64,000 nt of DNA from Ypsolopha sequella (GCA_934047225.1 OW203992.1:8235501-8299500); one strand, 5' to 3'. Shown: positions 33,175-45,886, numbered from the stretch's first letter. Numbers and translations are program-made. The notes: generated from the sequence alone by a model not told the origin.

Positions 33175-33528
33175 TGTCAGAAAGTTTGTTCTTTCCCTAT
33201 AAGTCACATAAGTGTTTGTTATATATGTTACCCTATAAGTGTTTGTCTAATTACCTACTTAAGTTAGCCGAGATTTCTATTTAGCTCACTTCTGCACTTA
33301 ATCACTCATACACTTTTGTCAGCACATGTAAGTTATTTTTATCACCTTTAAAAAATACTTGCACGATATAAATATGAAAATCAAATAACCAAAAAATCTC
33401 ATTGAAAATTTTAAATATTTTGATGTTTTTTCCTTTCGAAACCTTTATCATAGTCCCGGATTTTTGACCAACATTCACGAATTTACAGCTCCTAATGTAA
33501 GTCGCCTGCTTAGTATGTTATTATTTAT

Positions 33529-33875
33529 TTTTCAATGCAAGTGCTCGTAAAGGCCCACTTTTTTTTATTTTTAGGGCTTTATTTTTTTTATTTTATTTAC
33601 GAGAAATTGGCTCACCTGCAACCTTTCCTGTGTAGGTACCATAAATGTTATACTTTTTTTCCACTGTTTAACGGCTCTAGATACAGTACTTTTGAGCCGA
33701 TCATAATTTAAAGTTCACAAAATTATATTTGTTTCATTTCCTCACACTATGCATTCAAAAACGTAGTATGATACAAGGGCGTAAGAGCAACAAATTACTC
33801 GGTTACGTTTAAAACACTCGCTACGCTCGTGTTTTAAATCGTCCTGGTGATTTATTCACCCTTGTAGCATAAACT
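33529..33875. mobile_element. TIR/foldback repeat D2, copy B
   Basis: TTTTTCAATGCAAGTGCTCG starts it. TTTCCTCACACTATGCATTC then leads into a hairpin (33767-33875; GTAGTATGATACAAGGG mirrored by CCCTTGTAGCATAAACTAC). Same part order as 7751-8335, with a shorter interior. Confidence 0.6.
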
Positions 33876-34640
33876 ACTATTATGATCTCTTATTATCAAT
33901 GTTTCTATTTAAATCTTAGTAGTTGCTTTCCTACTTACTCTAGCGTTTATTTTATTAAACTTAAAACTCATTTAAGTAAATTCTTCTCCTTGTAGTTTCT
34001 TCCTCAATGTAATCCTGTAAAAGATAACAAAACTAAAAATAAAAGATTAATTATTATTCAATATTTTGATCGGAATAGCCATCGCAACTCACCAAGACCG
34101 AGGCAGTTTATTTAAATTTTCAGTTAGTATTGTTTGCCGCAAGGGGCCGTCCATATAGGTTTATTACTAGAAGTTTATAAGTTTTTACTAGAAGGATAAC
34201 TGAAAAGAAACTACAAGTCTGTAAAGTAGATAACTATTATGGTGATAGAACCAGCCAATACCTAAGATCTACGATACGAGAAATACAGTAAACCAGTTTA
34301 AAAAAATAAAATAAACATGTATTAAATATCTAAATTACCCTACATATTGCATAAAATATTAATAAAATATTAAACTTGTTTTGTTTTTATTCATCTATCT
34401 GAATTCGTATATAAATAAATGATAAGAAAGGAGGTAACTACTATATATTATATGTATGGTTATTAGTGCTGTGTATTTCTTTCAATGGTTTGCAAGTTTG
34501 AAAGCTATAACTTATGCGTGTAAACAGGGGGCTATTCTGCCTACAAACCGTAAGGTTTGGCAGATGTTTATTTCATGTTTTTTGCTTTTAGTGTCGTGTA
34601 AGTAAATGTGTTTTATTAAAAAAATGTGTTTCATTAATTA
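33876..34640. other. Intergenic; nothing recognised
   Basis: AT-rich, no domain-bearing frame. Confidence 0.35.
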
Positions 34641-34735
34641 CGTCATTTGGAATTAAGGATGGGGTATCTGATTTTCGGATGATGGTAATATCATGAGCAT
34701 AGATGGCAATAATGGGGGTCTTGCCAAAAATAAAA
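34641..34735 (+). repeat. Dispersed repeat D6, copy 1
   Basis: GGTAATATCATGAGCATAGA then TGGCAATAATGGGGGTCTTG are nearly identical to 43938-43986; weaker similarity extends upstream (GAATTAAGG...). Confidence 0.7.
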
Positions 34736-37120
34736 TATTGATTTTGTAATAGAAATAATGAAGATGACACCAAATTTTTAAGATAATGACAATAATATTA
34801 CAGGATGATTGTAAAGGGGGAGGGGATGTGAAAATCGGCAAAAATCTATAATACGCTTATTATAATGATATATTATTATATAGCCCCCAAGCGATCTGAT
34901 TCGAATATTCGTTGCAGATATAATACGCGTATATGGTTTATAAGATTATACATATCTGGTTTATATAATTATATTACTTTTACTAACTTATGTGGTTTAT
35001 AATACTAGTGCTAAAAATACAAAACTTACTTGAAATTACGATAAAATAGTGTTGTTCAACTCAAGATCCGTTAACCTTTCAAACTTTTTGACCGCTTTTC
35101 GATCATCAATCCTAGCTCAAAACGGACTGGACAAGTGATTGATTGCGCAACTAATTGCTCCACTCGTCACCTCAGCGATTATATTTACATTTTTACATTT
35201 ATTTACACCCATAACTCTAATCTGAGTAATTATGCTTTTTTGTAGATATTGCACCTAGGTAAGGCGGCACAGTAATGCTTCAAGCCTTCTTACACAAGTA
35301 AGCCTGTTTCTATGATCATAATATTATCACGTGTTGGGCACATTAAAAAATGCACTCGTATGCCGTGACGTACTTTACACACACTATTTTGGGTGGTAGA
35401 GTGTTTCTTATGACCACTAGCTTTTATCGGCTGCACCGTCTGCGCTGAACAGTATCTGTGTCTGTCTGAAAAATAAAGCCTACTCCTCGTTTATGGCCAA
35501 ACCAAAAATATTGAAAAAATATATAATGAATTATCTATTGAAATTCAAATAGTTTATTTTTCAAAGTAGGTACAACTTTCAAATACACTTGTTACAAATC
35601 AAATTTAATCTAATACAAATATTATGTAATAAAATAATAAATGTACATGAAGTAAATAAAGGTTTATTTAATTTATGTAGCAATATGTATACATATATAT
35701 GATTAAAATGATAAGTAAAATATTATTATACAAGGTGAAATCCAATCAACCGCCCGAAGCCATATCGCAGACCTGGCCAGTGGCCAGGGACCAGGAACAA
35801 GGTACTATGATAACGAACCGAGCCCCCAGCACGAATCTGGAACAAAATATGCAACATTTTTCTATTTCGTGCCACTAAAATATCTATATCAAAAAAAATT
35901 CAACCGAATTTTTTTTTTGGCCTGAATTCCCTACTGCTCCAAAGCGGCTTGGTCGATTTAATTTATTTATGCTTTGATAAATAGATAAACTCTGATAGCT
36001 ATAAACATAACATAGGATTATTCAATCGAACAAACACGTCCATGTGAAAAGTATTATTTTCTCCTATTTCGCCCTATCAAGGACGCAGCGAGCGTCGTAA
36101 CAGCCACTATGCATTATGCGTTGATATGTACGTTATTTCAAAGTCTTTTCCGTCGATATTCGTAAAGACAAACATCGAGCTGCTAATTTGGCGACGGTAA
36201 TCGCCTTAAGCTTAGACTTAGCTTCATCAGTCCCTACCCCAGCTTTGTTTTAGTCTACCGTACTACATGCATCATTCATATTTTGAATACCATGCCCATT
36301 TCATAACTTTTTGGTATAGTACTTGCGGAAGGGATAATAATCCATCCAGAGAGCTTTAAGCGCTTTATTTTCAGCTACTATTTACAGCCTTCGTGAAACA
36401 CAAGCACTGCACCGATTGTAGTAAACTGTAGTAGCCTGCTTGTAATTTAGATGGTAATTTAGAATAGGCTCTTGTTTTAATTGAGTTATGGACGCTGTTA
36501 TGGGTTTTTGAGTGGGATAATGTTCCACTTAACTTTAGTATGAACACTCACTGCAGCACTACGCTTTGATTTTGTAAAATTGTTTAGAACCTTCATTGGA
36601 TATTTGGAAATAACTTCAAACGTTGCGGGGAAAAACAAAAAGAATAGATAGAATAGTAAAAAACAATGTAATATCAGCATATCATATACGTACAAATTAA
36701 TAAAAGCACTGATTGCATGTCACGGTGAAACAATGCGTTCTCACGACGTAATTCACGTGAATTTTTGACATGTCGTATTTGTGTCCTCCTGTAATGATAT
36801 CTGTTTCGTTGTCGATGGCATGTGAAAGTGGATGGGCTCCCACGGCAGAACAACGTTACTATTTTTAAATTGAGCAAAATGTTGTGAAACAATCATGATG
36901 TGACAAAATAAGTGAAAAATGTGCTAACGTGATTGTATCTCATTCCGGTATTCGTTATTTTTTGCGTTTGTTTATAGCTACTGCTATTATTTTTTGTTTT
37001 TTCTCTTATCTGTAATCAAATTTTACGTTTAGATGCCCTCGGGTCAGTATACCTAAAAAACTAGTTTGTTAGTCCGAACGCAACGGTTCAATTCTTCGTT
37101 TATCATCCGTATACCGTACA
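34736..37120. other. Intergenic; possible LINE relic at 35.5-35.9 kb
   Basis: 35535-35870 begins GAAATTCAAATAGTTTATTT and ends in GC-richer sequence (CTGGCCAGTGGCCAG), like an inverted LINE 3' end, but no family was identified. The rest is AT-rich and featureless. Confidence 0.35.
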
Positions 37121-37221
37121 AACTCGGCAGAGTTAACTTGAGACCCGGGGAGCGAGAGATAAATATATCCTTTAGTATGAGCGATCGTAGGAAGAACAAG
37201 GAAAGTGGGGTTTTAAGTTAA
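37121..37221. mobile_element. Short MITE D5, copy 2 (diverged)
   Basis: CGGGGAGCGAGAGATAAATA, TAGTATGAGCGATCG and AAGGAAAG match copy 1 at 20.6 kb. The left TIR (CTCGGCAGAGTTAACTTG) is kept; the right is reduced to TTTTAAGTTAA. Confidence 0.7.
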
Positions 37222-37379
37222 GGCTATGTGCAAAAGTTTTAGCGTCCCTGTTACTCCATATGCTAAAAAACCCTCAGTGCGAGAGGGACGGATTCGTGGA
37301 AAAGTAGCAAAAGGTCGGTTTTTTATTAATATAAAATGTATTAAAAATGCTATCAAAATTTCGTTCAACCAGGTCCTAG

Positions 37380-37870
37380 ATACTGTTAAAACCCATCTAA
37401 TAAAATATAATTGCAGTCCATATGTCATTCTAAATTGTCAAACCAGGAGAATTGGTGTCGATAAAGACCTCATTTCAATAAATATTTCTATCAAACCGAA
37501 ATTCTCCAATCGCGTTTCTGTTTTAACAGATTAATCCCTAGAAGAAGATTCCAAAAATAATACACAATTTTTTCAAAATTATACATTATTTACCGAAGTA
37601 GGTAGATATAGAAGTTCTGAAATTGACAATTTTTTTCCGTAGCGCCTTAAGGCGATATGCGAAAAAAATACGGGTGTTTCTTTTCTGTGTATTTCATGAA
37701 ATACACAGAAAATTTTAATAAATTTCTGGTATATGCATTTTGACAATATAATCTAGGGTTTTGAAATTCGAAGACATGATTGGATAAATTTTCCTCGATA
37801 GAAATAATTGTTGAAATGAGGTCTTCAAACACACTTTTTCTCCTCGTTTGAGGAATAGGAACCATATACA
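37380..37870. mobile_element. Long imperfect foldback
   Basis: AAGACCTCATTTCAA...ATTTCTATC (37462-37494) has its reverse complement at 37796-37828, with similarity extending outward on both sides. A 32-bp perfect palindrome (37681-37712) lies near the axis. Open frames on opposite strands give similar peptides (QTRR...DLIS..ISI), a consequence of the inversion. Confidence 0.65.
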
Positions 37871-37974
37871 GAACTCAGACATATTTTATTAGGTGTGTTT
37901 GAACAATATCTAGAGATTTGATATTTCGCCCTGAATCCGCCCATCTCGAGACCGTATTATATGCATCGCGTATA

Positions 37975-38238
37975 CAGTGCTACTGAATGTCAAACATGTA
38001 ATTTTCGTAGGCGAAACCTACAGTATAGGTATACATTTTTACTCTTTTTGTTTCTTAACATATGAAGCACGGCCTACGTGCTAAATTATCAAAAAATTAA
38101 GGTAACTCTATTTATTTTAGTACTATGCAATGGGGCACGTAGGAAATGCTTTATTTGTATGGTTATTAATAAATAAATAAAAATTGTTATACGAAATTTC
38201 GCTTACGAAAATGACATGTTTGACATTCAGTAGCACTG
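37975..38238. mobile_element. TIR MITE, 264 bp, hAT-like ends
   Basis: CAGTGCTACTGAATGTCAAA starts it and the exact complement ends it; about 42 bp of TIR in all. Inner arms AGCACGGCCTACGTGC and GCACGTAGGAAATGCT. CAGTG termini suggest hAT, but no 8-bp duplication is visible. Confidence 0.75.
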
Positions 38239-38650
38239 CATAGTGCTGCGATCTGCGATAGAATACGGTAATTAGGCAACAGGTGAAATGTGCAGGGTCA
38301 ATATTATTTTGAAAGAAGGGTAAATAGTTGCTTCTGGGCAAGCGCACTTCAACCTAAGTCTCACCGAAGCTAAAGCGCGATAGTGACCAGCGTAAGCGCA
38401 TTGTGAACACGAACGTAAAAATAAGGCGGACGGAGTCGCAGCTAAATAACTACTGAAGCATAGCAATGGCGGCGGTTTGTAATTGTAAGTGTGTGAGTGG
38501 ATTCACTATGGAAATTGGCTTACTATGATGTGAATGTGTGCGTTTCCGGGCTTATGTGTACATGCGGGTTGGCTTACTAGGGTTGCTTTAGTTGTTTGTT
38601 ATCGAAACTCTGTCTGGGATATTTTAACATCCGTGATTGTGAATATAAAA
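38239..38650. other. Intergenic; weak candidate first exon
   Basis: ATGGCGGCGGTTTGTAATT at 38466 is followed by GTAAGT, a possible start exon with donor. No downstream exon could be tied to it in this window, so it is not called. Confidence 0.2.
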
Positions 38651-39120
38651 AACCGGTTAACTGCAAATTGAACTAGCGCACAAAGGGTTCCTTACCACCA
38701 CACTTTATACGGAACCCTAAAAACATTATGCTAAATGACAAGCGTGTCTTAAAAACATCAAGGCGACAAAAAAAAGCGCGCTTGGCATACAATTCGGCAT
38801 CCTCTAAGTAAAGAACCCTAGCTTTCATAATTTACTACAATGTACTACAAATCTGAACAAATTTGAAACATATACCTGCCTTCATGTATTTATTACTGTT
38901 TTTAAGATAAGGTTTAAATACATAACGTTAAAAAATATATATTTGGGTTTACATTTTTTTTAATTTCCTGTTTTATAAGCCAGTAACACGTATTCTGTGA
39001 AAATTTCAACTGGCTAACTATAACAGCTGAAGCTGTAGACCCCTGTGACAGACGGACGGGCAGACAGCGGAAGCTTAGTAATAGGGTCCCGTTTTGGACC
39101 CTTTGGGTCCTTACCCATAA
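38651..39120 (+). mobile_element. Widespread moth repeat D4, near full length
   Basis: Left end AACCGGTTAACTGC...GCGCACAAAGGGTTCC is a diverged form of the AACCGGCCAAGTGCGAGTCG end at 43991. The right end has GACAGACGGACGGGCAGAC, GGTCCCGTTTTGGACC and TTTGGGT. From memory this layout is very common in Lepidoptera and has been treated as a non-autonomous Helitron or SINE-like element; the class is not decided here. Confidence 0.6.
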
Positions 39121-40125
39121 TCCTAAAATAGGCTCTATGTTGAGGATGTTGAAATGCTAATGTAAAACAGACAACTTTATCGCCCTCTTTTAGATGTTAG
39201 AGAGCTTATCAAAGCTTGTAGCAAAAGAAGGATTTTTTTTCCCAAAATCCCAAAATATATTTTGATAACCGTAAAATTGTGGTAAATAAATATATATTTC
39301 TGTAACATAAATACATTTTTATTTTAATATGGCAAGTTCGATATACTGCTCCGAAAACGTAGATTTTCTTAAAACCTTAACGATTAATTACAAGTAAGGT
39401 TTTATTTAAAAAAAAAACATTTAATGTAAGTAAAATTCAAGCATTCTTAAAAGAAAATATAGGACACTGATCTTTTCCAAAAAAAAATAGGAGTAGTACT
39501 TACCTATTTTTGTTTGTTAGAGTTTTAAAAATCTGAAATTCCTCGTTGGACTATAAATAGACAAGAGACCAAAGAAAGAGCAATAAAACTTGTCTATTTC
39601 TATATGAACTCTCTCATAGAGCTGTTAACTCCGAAAAATGGAAGACCAACCGTTTCCTAAAATTCTCGCAACAATAATAGCAAGCCTTCATTAATAAATC
39701 ACAAGCTGAAGTATTGGTGTTCATTGGGACCGGTACGAGCATGGACCTTCGTTTCCGAAAACCATCCCGAGTCGCGACCGACTGCAGCAGCCGAAACAAA
39801 AAGAATCACTCCCGCCGGTGCACTTCCGATTGCTCTGCCAACGCTGAAAAATTATAGGTCTCCCAAACTCACCACACATGTACACGAATCAAAAATAACT
39901 TCTATTCCGGTAGCGTAAGATTGCATAAACCAGCAAAGAAAAGTTGGTACGTCTATACGCAGCCACCCTGAAACTACTGCGAATCAATAAATTATGGCCT
40001 TCCGTATTCGACATTGTTGATTTCTTTTTTCGAGCTCGGACTTGAACAGTTTTTATGAGTGACCCTCTGTGACATTTTATTTTTTAGGGTTTCGTTAGTA
40101 AACGGAAACGCTTAGGAGTCTATTT
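39121..40125. other. Intergenic; nothing recognised
   Basis: No domain-bearing frame; AT-rich. Confidence 0.35.
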
Positions 40126-40879
40126 GAACACGTCATTTTGCACGTCATTTTGCATCCAGTAGAACTGAACACTATTGACGTTTTATTATTCTCGAAAATA
40201 GCGCGCCTGAGCCTAGCATGAACTTGGTATCGACTCGATATCGATTCGATAAATAAAAATGTAACACTGATTTTATTGCAATAAGGGTTATCGTTTAGAA
40301 CTTATCGATTATATCTGTCAAATTTATCTAATCGACGCGTGCGTGCTCGCATAGCTGTTACGACAAAAGCGCGCGCAAAAAACATTTTTTACAGAAAAAG
40401 CAATGGCTATTTTAAAATGTAAAATATTCAGGAACTGCTTTAAATTGAGATCAGTTATAATGCAAAATTTTCATGATCTAATTCAAAGTATTTATTGAAA
40501 AGTATCGGTTTATTGTACGTTTTGGAGGTTATTTTCAAATTTTTTTCCATTGAGAAAATTTCAAGGAATCACACTTTCGTCTCACTAATGACCTTGCATT
40601 AGTCAATGCAACCTCAACTTTACCATATATTTATTTCAGAGTGATTGAGGCTGTATTGTTAATGTAATATTGGATCATGCGAAGCAATTTGAGGTATTAT
40701 GGACTCTTAAGACGAGCTGCAACCATGTTTACTAAGTAAGAATGAAAACCAATTAAACTCAAATATTGTAGGCGACAAATATGGCGATCAATATTTGCCC
40801 TATTTTTCGTTGGGGCCGAAACGAAAGGCTTTAGAATTGAGACCACGTATATAATAAAGAAAGCGTAGCGTTTGTGAGC

Positions 40880-40990
40880 CGACCTCGTGCACGCTGGACC
40901 GACGACCTGAAGGACGTCGCAGGTGGCGACTGGATGAGAAGTACGGAGGACCGCCGAGAGTGGCGAAATATTGGAAAGGCATGCGTCTAG
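40880..40990 (+). pseudogene. RTE-like LINE ORF2 C-terminus
   Basis: In frame: RPRARWTDDLKDVAGGDWMR, STEDRREWRNIGKACV-stop, then ATGGATGGATGG-rich sequence. This is the familiar end of RTE-clade ORF2 (RW.DDL...W...A.DR..W). It is 5'-truncated. Confidence 0.75.
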
Positions 40991-41355
40991 CAGTGGGCGA
41001 ATACAGGCTGATGGATGGATGGATTGTATAAGAAAATGTAATGTATTAAAATTAAAATAAGATGATATATTAAAATAAGAATGCATTAAAATTACATTAT
41101 TTTGGAGACATTTAATTATACATCGCTACGACATGAATACCCGAGGGGGTGTTAAAGAAATGTTTCCTAGTGTGGACAGTGTCTTGCATTTCACGTACCC
41201 CACATTTCTGGGGGGCTTATCCCAATTTTGTCTCTTTTCTGATTCATTTGAAACCAAAAAATTGTGATATTTTATGTGTGAAAAAAATATATATTATGTT
41301 AGATACATCCTTTCTCCAGATTTTTTTTGCTCTTCAAAACTTGATGTTTATGTTT

Positions 41356-41450
41356 ATGTTTATTCTTATTGCACACAGAAAACTTAATTCTAAATTATAT
41401 AATAAAAGTTTTGTACAATGGCGTGCTTATCTCAATAATGAGATTTCTTC
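41356..41450 (-). mobile_element. LINE 3' UTR tail with covarying hairpin
   Basis: TATTGCACACAGAAAACTT ... GTACAATGGCGTGCTTATCT, CAATAATGAGATTTCTTCCA and GC.AACCA. Same layout as 47114-47215, with a different hairpin sequence at 41429-41444. Confidence 0.6.
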
Positions 41451-41841
41451 CAGCAAACCAAGGGTGATAAGGATATTAAACAAAATTAAATTAATAGTAG
41501 ATACCTAATTAGTTAAAAATAATAACAAACTACATAAAATTTACATGTTACTATGTTATACTTTGCTTGATCGAAAAAAAATCCGAAATTGGTCGATTTT
41601 TTTTCGTTTTGAAATTTACATTACCAAATCGTAGGAAAATTACAGGAAATTAATGAAAATGTAATTTAGTAAGTACTTTTGCGAAAAGTTTTCTGAAAAT
41701 TTCACCGTAAAATTGTTTTTTGAGCGAAGTACGTGTTTTTTAAGAGCGCGCGATCTTTCATTTGTAACAGCCACGGCTCAGAGCGCGCCATTTTAAACTA
41801 TAATAAGAGTTCAGTTCTACTTAATGCAAAATGGGGTGCTC

Positions 41842-43790
41842 AATGTCAGGGATAGCGGGCCCATTTTATACCCACTACCTCCAGATTAGTGGTCGACTAG
41901 CTGAAACACTAGACCAGAGAGACCAGAAACTACTAGGCCGAAAAATATGAAAACAATCTAGATTATAGGTAATAACTGGCCAATTACAGGAAAACTATAA
42001 CAATTTAAAAAAGTTGAACACAAATGAAAAAATAAAAAAACGACGAATTTTTTTTTATAAAAATATAATATGGATATCAAATTGTGCTGATTGTAAAAAT
42101 ATATGATTTGGCTATATTTATTTGCCTTTATTACGAGAAATCCTTGAAAACCACATACAAATGAATGACCGTAAAAACAATTACGGCACCCATGGTACGT
42201 GAGTCTGACTCGCTCTTGACCGCTTTTTTTACCGCTGTTTGCATTTCATTCGATTCCAGCTTGATATTTTTGTTTTACACTGTGCTACTTCATCTGACAA
42301 AATATGCGTAATTTGTACCAATAAAAATGCAACACTTTAATTCTAAAGAAGGGCACTTGACAAATGTATAACGCAAATAAAGTACCTTAATCGCAATGAA
42401 CATTAATGTCCAACACAAAGACCTGATGAGGCCAACAAATCTTAGCGGAGCAACCCTTATAATGGATGCACTTTTTACCAACATCTTGAAAGCTTTAAAT
42501 GGAAATGTCCTTCAGCCTTCCAAGAAGACATGACTCGAACTCGACGCATGACTGATTTGAAAAAAAAAACAAAAGTCGACAATTACAACTTTGTTTTTGG
42601 ACATTACTCCGATAGTGGACGTCCTCCGGTCAAAACAATCAAATCAAACGAAAATAGCTATTATTATAATACTATTAAGGTCTATGGGGAGTTTAGGGAT
42701 AAGCTGGCAGGTCCCAACTTTCTTTTGTCTTGGAAGTGGTCCCGGAGCGAGCCAAATCAAGTTGGCGACGTGATGTTTGTTGTTTGTGGCAGAAACATGT
42801 TGTCACAATGTTTCTCTATTTATTTATGGGAGTATTTTGTATTGTCCCGCTGGCGAGACGCAATTAAATGTCAGCTTGTGGAGAGACAACCATATTTTGA
42901 TAATAAAATGTCATAAATGCAAACAAGAAATTGTTTGTTTAAGAATTCTACAGGAAAGGTAGTTGACACTAAATATAAAAACTAAACCAATCAGACATCA
43001 CTAGACCATAATATACAACGTGTCCTACGATAAAGTGCACATCCCATCCTATCAAAATATATCGACAAAAACAAATCAATTAATGAATGAATGAAATGCA
43101 CCGATCTCAGTGTGGCTAGACCGAATTAACCCAAGCATTTACACTAGCCCCTGGAGCCCCATATCCCAGGATAGACCGGGGGCATTGTAATGGTAGGGAA
43201 GAACGTGCCTTCAGGATGTGGATAGGATAGTAGAGAGTACCGGATATGCATCCTAGAGTACGCCTCGGATTTATGGAGAGACGAGTAATATTTATCTATG
43301 GATGAACATCTTTTGGCGACGACGAATCAGCGAGCTTGGATCACTATCGCGATGCTGAAATTATTCTCCACCTGAGCGTCTTTGTATGGGACGCAAGCGC
43401 AGTGCCTTTTGTTAACCACTCGTAAAAATTATTCTACTTAGAACTTTGCAATTTTTTTTTGTTAGAAAGTAATGGAATAGGGAATGATAAATAGGAAAAA
43501 AATATTGTGTAACGGGGAAATTATTTTGAAAAAATGTTCTATTCCTGAAACAAAAGTAGGAAAAATTAAAAAAATATATTTTAGGATATTATTTTTATGG
43601 TAATGGTAGTTGATTATGGTTTGTTTTTGATTTGGTATGCAACATCTATTTTTAGGGGACTAAGTATAACAGATTTTATTTCATTGCATTATCCGCGGCA
43701 AATCAAGAGTTATGACATATTTTATACATAGAGTCTTTGGTAGGCAACAACAATTTTAAAACGTCAATTTATATAACAATAACTTTTTCT
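41842..43790. other. Intergenic; one unexplained 128-codon frame
   Basis: 42530-42916 is open for 128 codons on the plus strand, with two overlapping frames. It has no recognised motif and A-rich runs at its start, and is more likely chance or a decayed repeat. The rest is AT-rich. Confidence 0.3.
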
Positions 43791-43990
43791 ATTTTTTTTT
43801 TTTCGATTAGTTTTGGTCTGGTTTCACCCCTTTTGGTGGGTAACTTTATCGCGGGGCACACTGTACCTATTATAATTTTCTCAGTCGCGAAGGCGAGAGT
43901 ACTTTGAAATTAAGGGGGGACCTGGTTTGCGGAGGACGGTAATATCATGAGCATAGATGGCAATAATGGGGGGTCTTGCCAAAAAAAAAA
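43791..43990 (+). repeat. Dispersed repeat D6, copy 2
   Basis: Matches 34684-34731 almost exactly at 43938-43986, then runs through poly-A straight into D4 at 43991. Confidence 0.65.
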
Positions 43991-44115
43991 ACCGGCCAAG
44001 TGCGAGTCGGACTCGCACACGAAGGGTTCCGTAAAATTTATTACTTTTACATTATTACCGTTTTTTAGTTTCATTCTCATAGGTACAGTCAGGCAGCAAG
44101 ATCTACAAGATCGCT
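43991..44115 (+). mobile_element. Moth repeat D4, left end only
   Basis: ACCGGCCAAGTGCGAGTCGG then ACTCGCACACGAAGGGTTCC is the conserved left end; the element breaks off near 44115, before the right end. Confidence 0.65.
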
Positions 44116-44934
44116 GCAGTCAGGTAATTAAATTCAAAGTGTATGGAGTTATCTTTTTGTGCAATACATTTTTAACAAGACGATGTACCTATGCACTGCG
44201 GCCGTCAGATGGAACCACTGTCTAATATTTTAATATGTCTAATATTTTTAAAAACGGAAAAGTTTTTATTATTTTAAAATAGATCTATATGGTACCATTT
44301 AATTATTATGGTAGCATAGTAGTTTGAGTTTAAATATTGAAAATTATTTTTGCAATATGATATTTGCGCGACACTAACAAGCAAACTAAAGACTACGAAA
44401 TTCATATTTTCCGATTACCAAAAAGGTATGTTAGATAACATTATTGGATATTCTACCTGATTGGCGGAAAGTGTTAGTCTCGCAAACACTAGAACAATGG
44501 AGCTGGCCAAATGGCAGGCTAAAGCAAAAGACAGCACTATAATGCTTGTCTCTCTCACAATTTATGTCATAAAAGCTTATTATAATACCTTGTTGGTAAA
44601 CAATAACGTAATAGTTATTGATCATAAGTTTCAAACGTAAAATACTTGACACTTAAGCTTCTTTCACCGACTCTATCTTAAAAATGAAACCAATTTTAAT
44701 AAATAAATTTTTATATTTTTATTCGTGGAGGATTCTGAGAATTATTTTTCGACTTTCTTGGTTGGAAGTGAGAACAACCCATATAAAATACGATAGTACC
44801 AAATCGTTATTTTTTGTGGATTTCTAGCCGGATACTTTACAACTAGCTCTACACGATCGAGCGTCGTTGCCCTGAGGCTTCGACGGTAAACGAGCCGATT
44901 GTAAAGGGATATATGAATATATATTTTTATATGT
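44116..44934. other. Intergenic; nothing recognised
   Basis: AT-rich; no domain. Confidence 0.35.
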
Positions 44935-45020
44935 GAAGATTCGAAAGAGGTGTGTCAGGAATGCAGCAAATGGAAATCTGTAGTCTCTGCCTACCCCTCT
45001 GGAAGACAGGCGGGAGTATA
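44935..45020 (+). mobile_element. RTE-like LINE 3' tail R1, copy 3
   Basis: CGAAAGAGGTGTGTCAGGAA, GGAAATCTGTAGTCTCTGCC, TACCCCTCTGGAAGACAGGC, the plus orientation of the motif at 28797-28935. Confidence 0.65.
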
Positions 45021-45886
45021 ATTATGTACGTTTGTCAATGATCTTTCAGCCCTAGATATCTTACTCCATATATAGACAGTTGAAAATCATGGCCCAAGTT
45101 TGTGGTTACATCTATACATCGAAACAAAACAATAATAACATAAAAGCCAAGTAAGGATGTTTCGTTAATAGACCTTGTCCGCTCTAGCATAAGATTTGTT
45201 TTCCACGATCGATGTAAGCAGAAATTTGCCGTAGCTCACAAAAAGTCGTAAAACCATATCGACCAGCCAGCTCAATGTGTATTATTTTTATATCTTTCAC
45301 CTTTATGCTAATGCATTAAGGTAGAAAACGGATTGCATCATATTGTCGATTTACGACGTATTATTGTTGAAACAGGCAAAGTTAGTTTTAGGACTATAAA
45401 AGGAATGGAGTCGCGCTTCGTTTATTTTATCCACTGATGACGATGATGACGGAACAAAGAAGATGTAATTTATTATTTATATTTAAGGTATGTACTACAT
45501 ACAAACAATCATACATAAATAAATATAGGTTTGTATATATTTATGTATGTAAGATTGTTTGTATGTAATATGAATGCATGTAGCTTTTAGCTATGTGGAT
45601 ATATAATATATTTGTTTAATATAACCAGAGTTTGTGTACCCTGGATCGAAGCAGGTTTATTCATTTGTACTTGTCACTAGAGGGCGCTGCAAAAGTAACT
45701 CATTAATATAAAATAAACTAAAATATTGGAATAGATAGGAGCTTGATATATCACACAAATGTTATGAAATATTATTAGATACATCATTCGGGAAGAATAA
45801 CCACTGGCACTGGATGGATTTCTATACAGTTTTTAATGTCAATTAGTGGTTTTTTCAGAAAAGTTTACGTACTGTAAAACAACATA
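45021..45886. other. Intergenic with one hairpin
   Basis: 45497-45567 folds: ACATACAAACAATC pairs with GATTGTTTGTATGT around a TA-rich loop. Nothing else. Confidence 0.4.

Larger units (their letters stand above)
40126..41841. mobile_element. Long TIR element, about 1.7 kb, hosting two LINE relics
   Basis: ATTTTGCATCCAGTAGAACTG...AAAATAGCGCGCCTGAGCC (40138-40215) is mirrored at 41755-41841. Between the arms lie an RTE-like ORF end (40880-40990) and a minus-strand LINE 3' tail (41356-41450). No transposase was seen. Confidence 0.6.

Noticed and set aside
38466..38484. ATGGCGGCGG... start exon followed by GTAAGT
   Set aside because: No second exon with matching phase or known domain could be found in the window.
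42530..42916. 128-codon plus-strand open frame
   Set aside because: No recognisable motif; other overlapping frames are open too; starts in an A-run.
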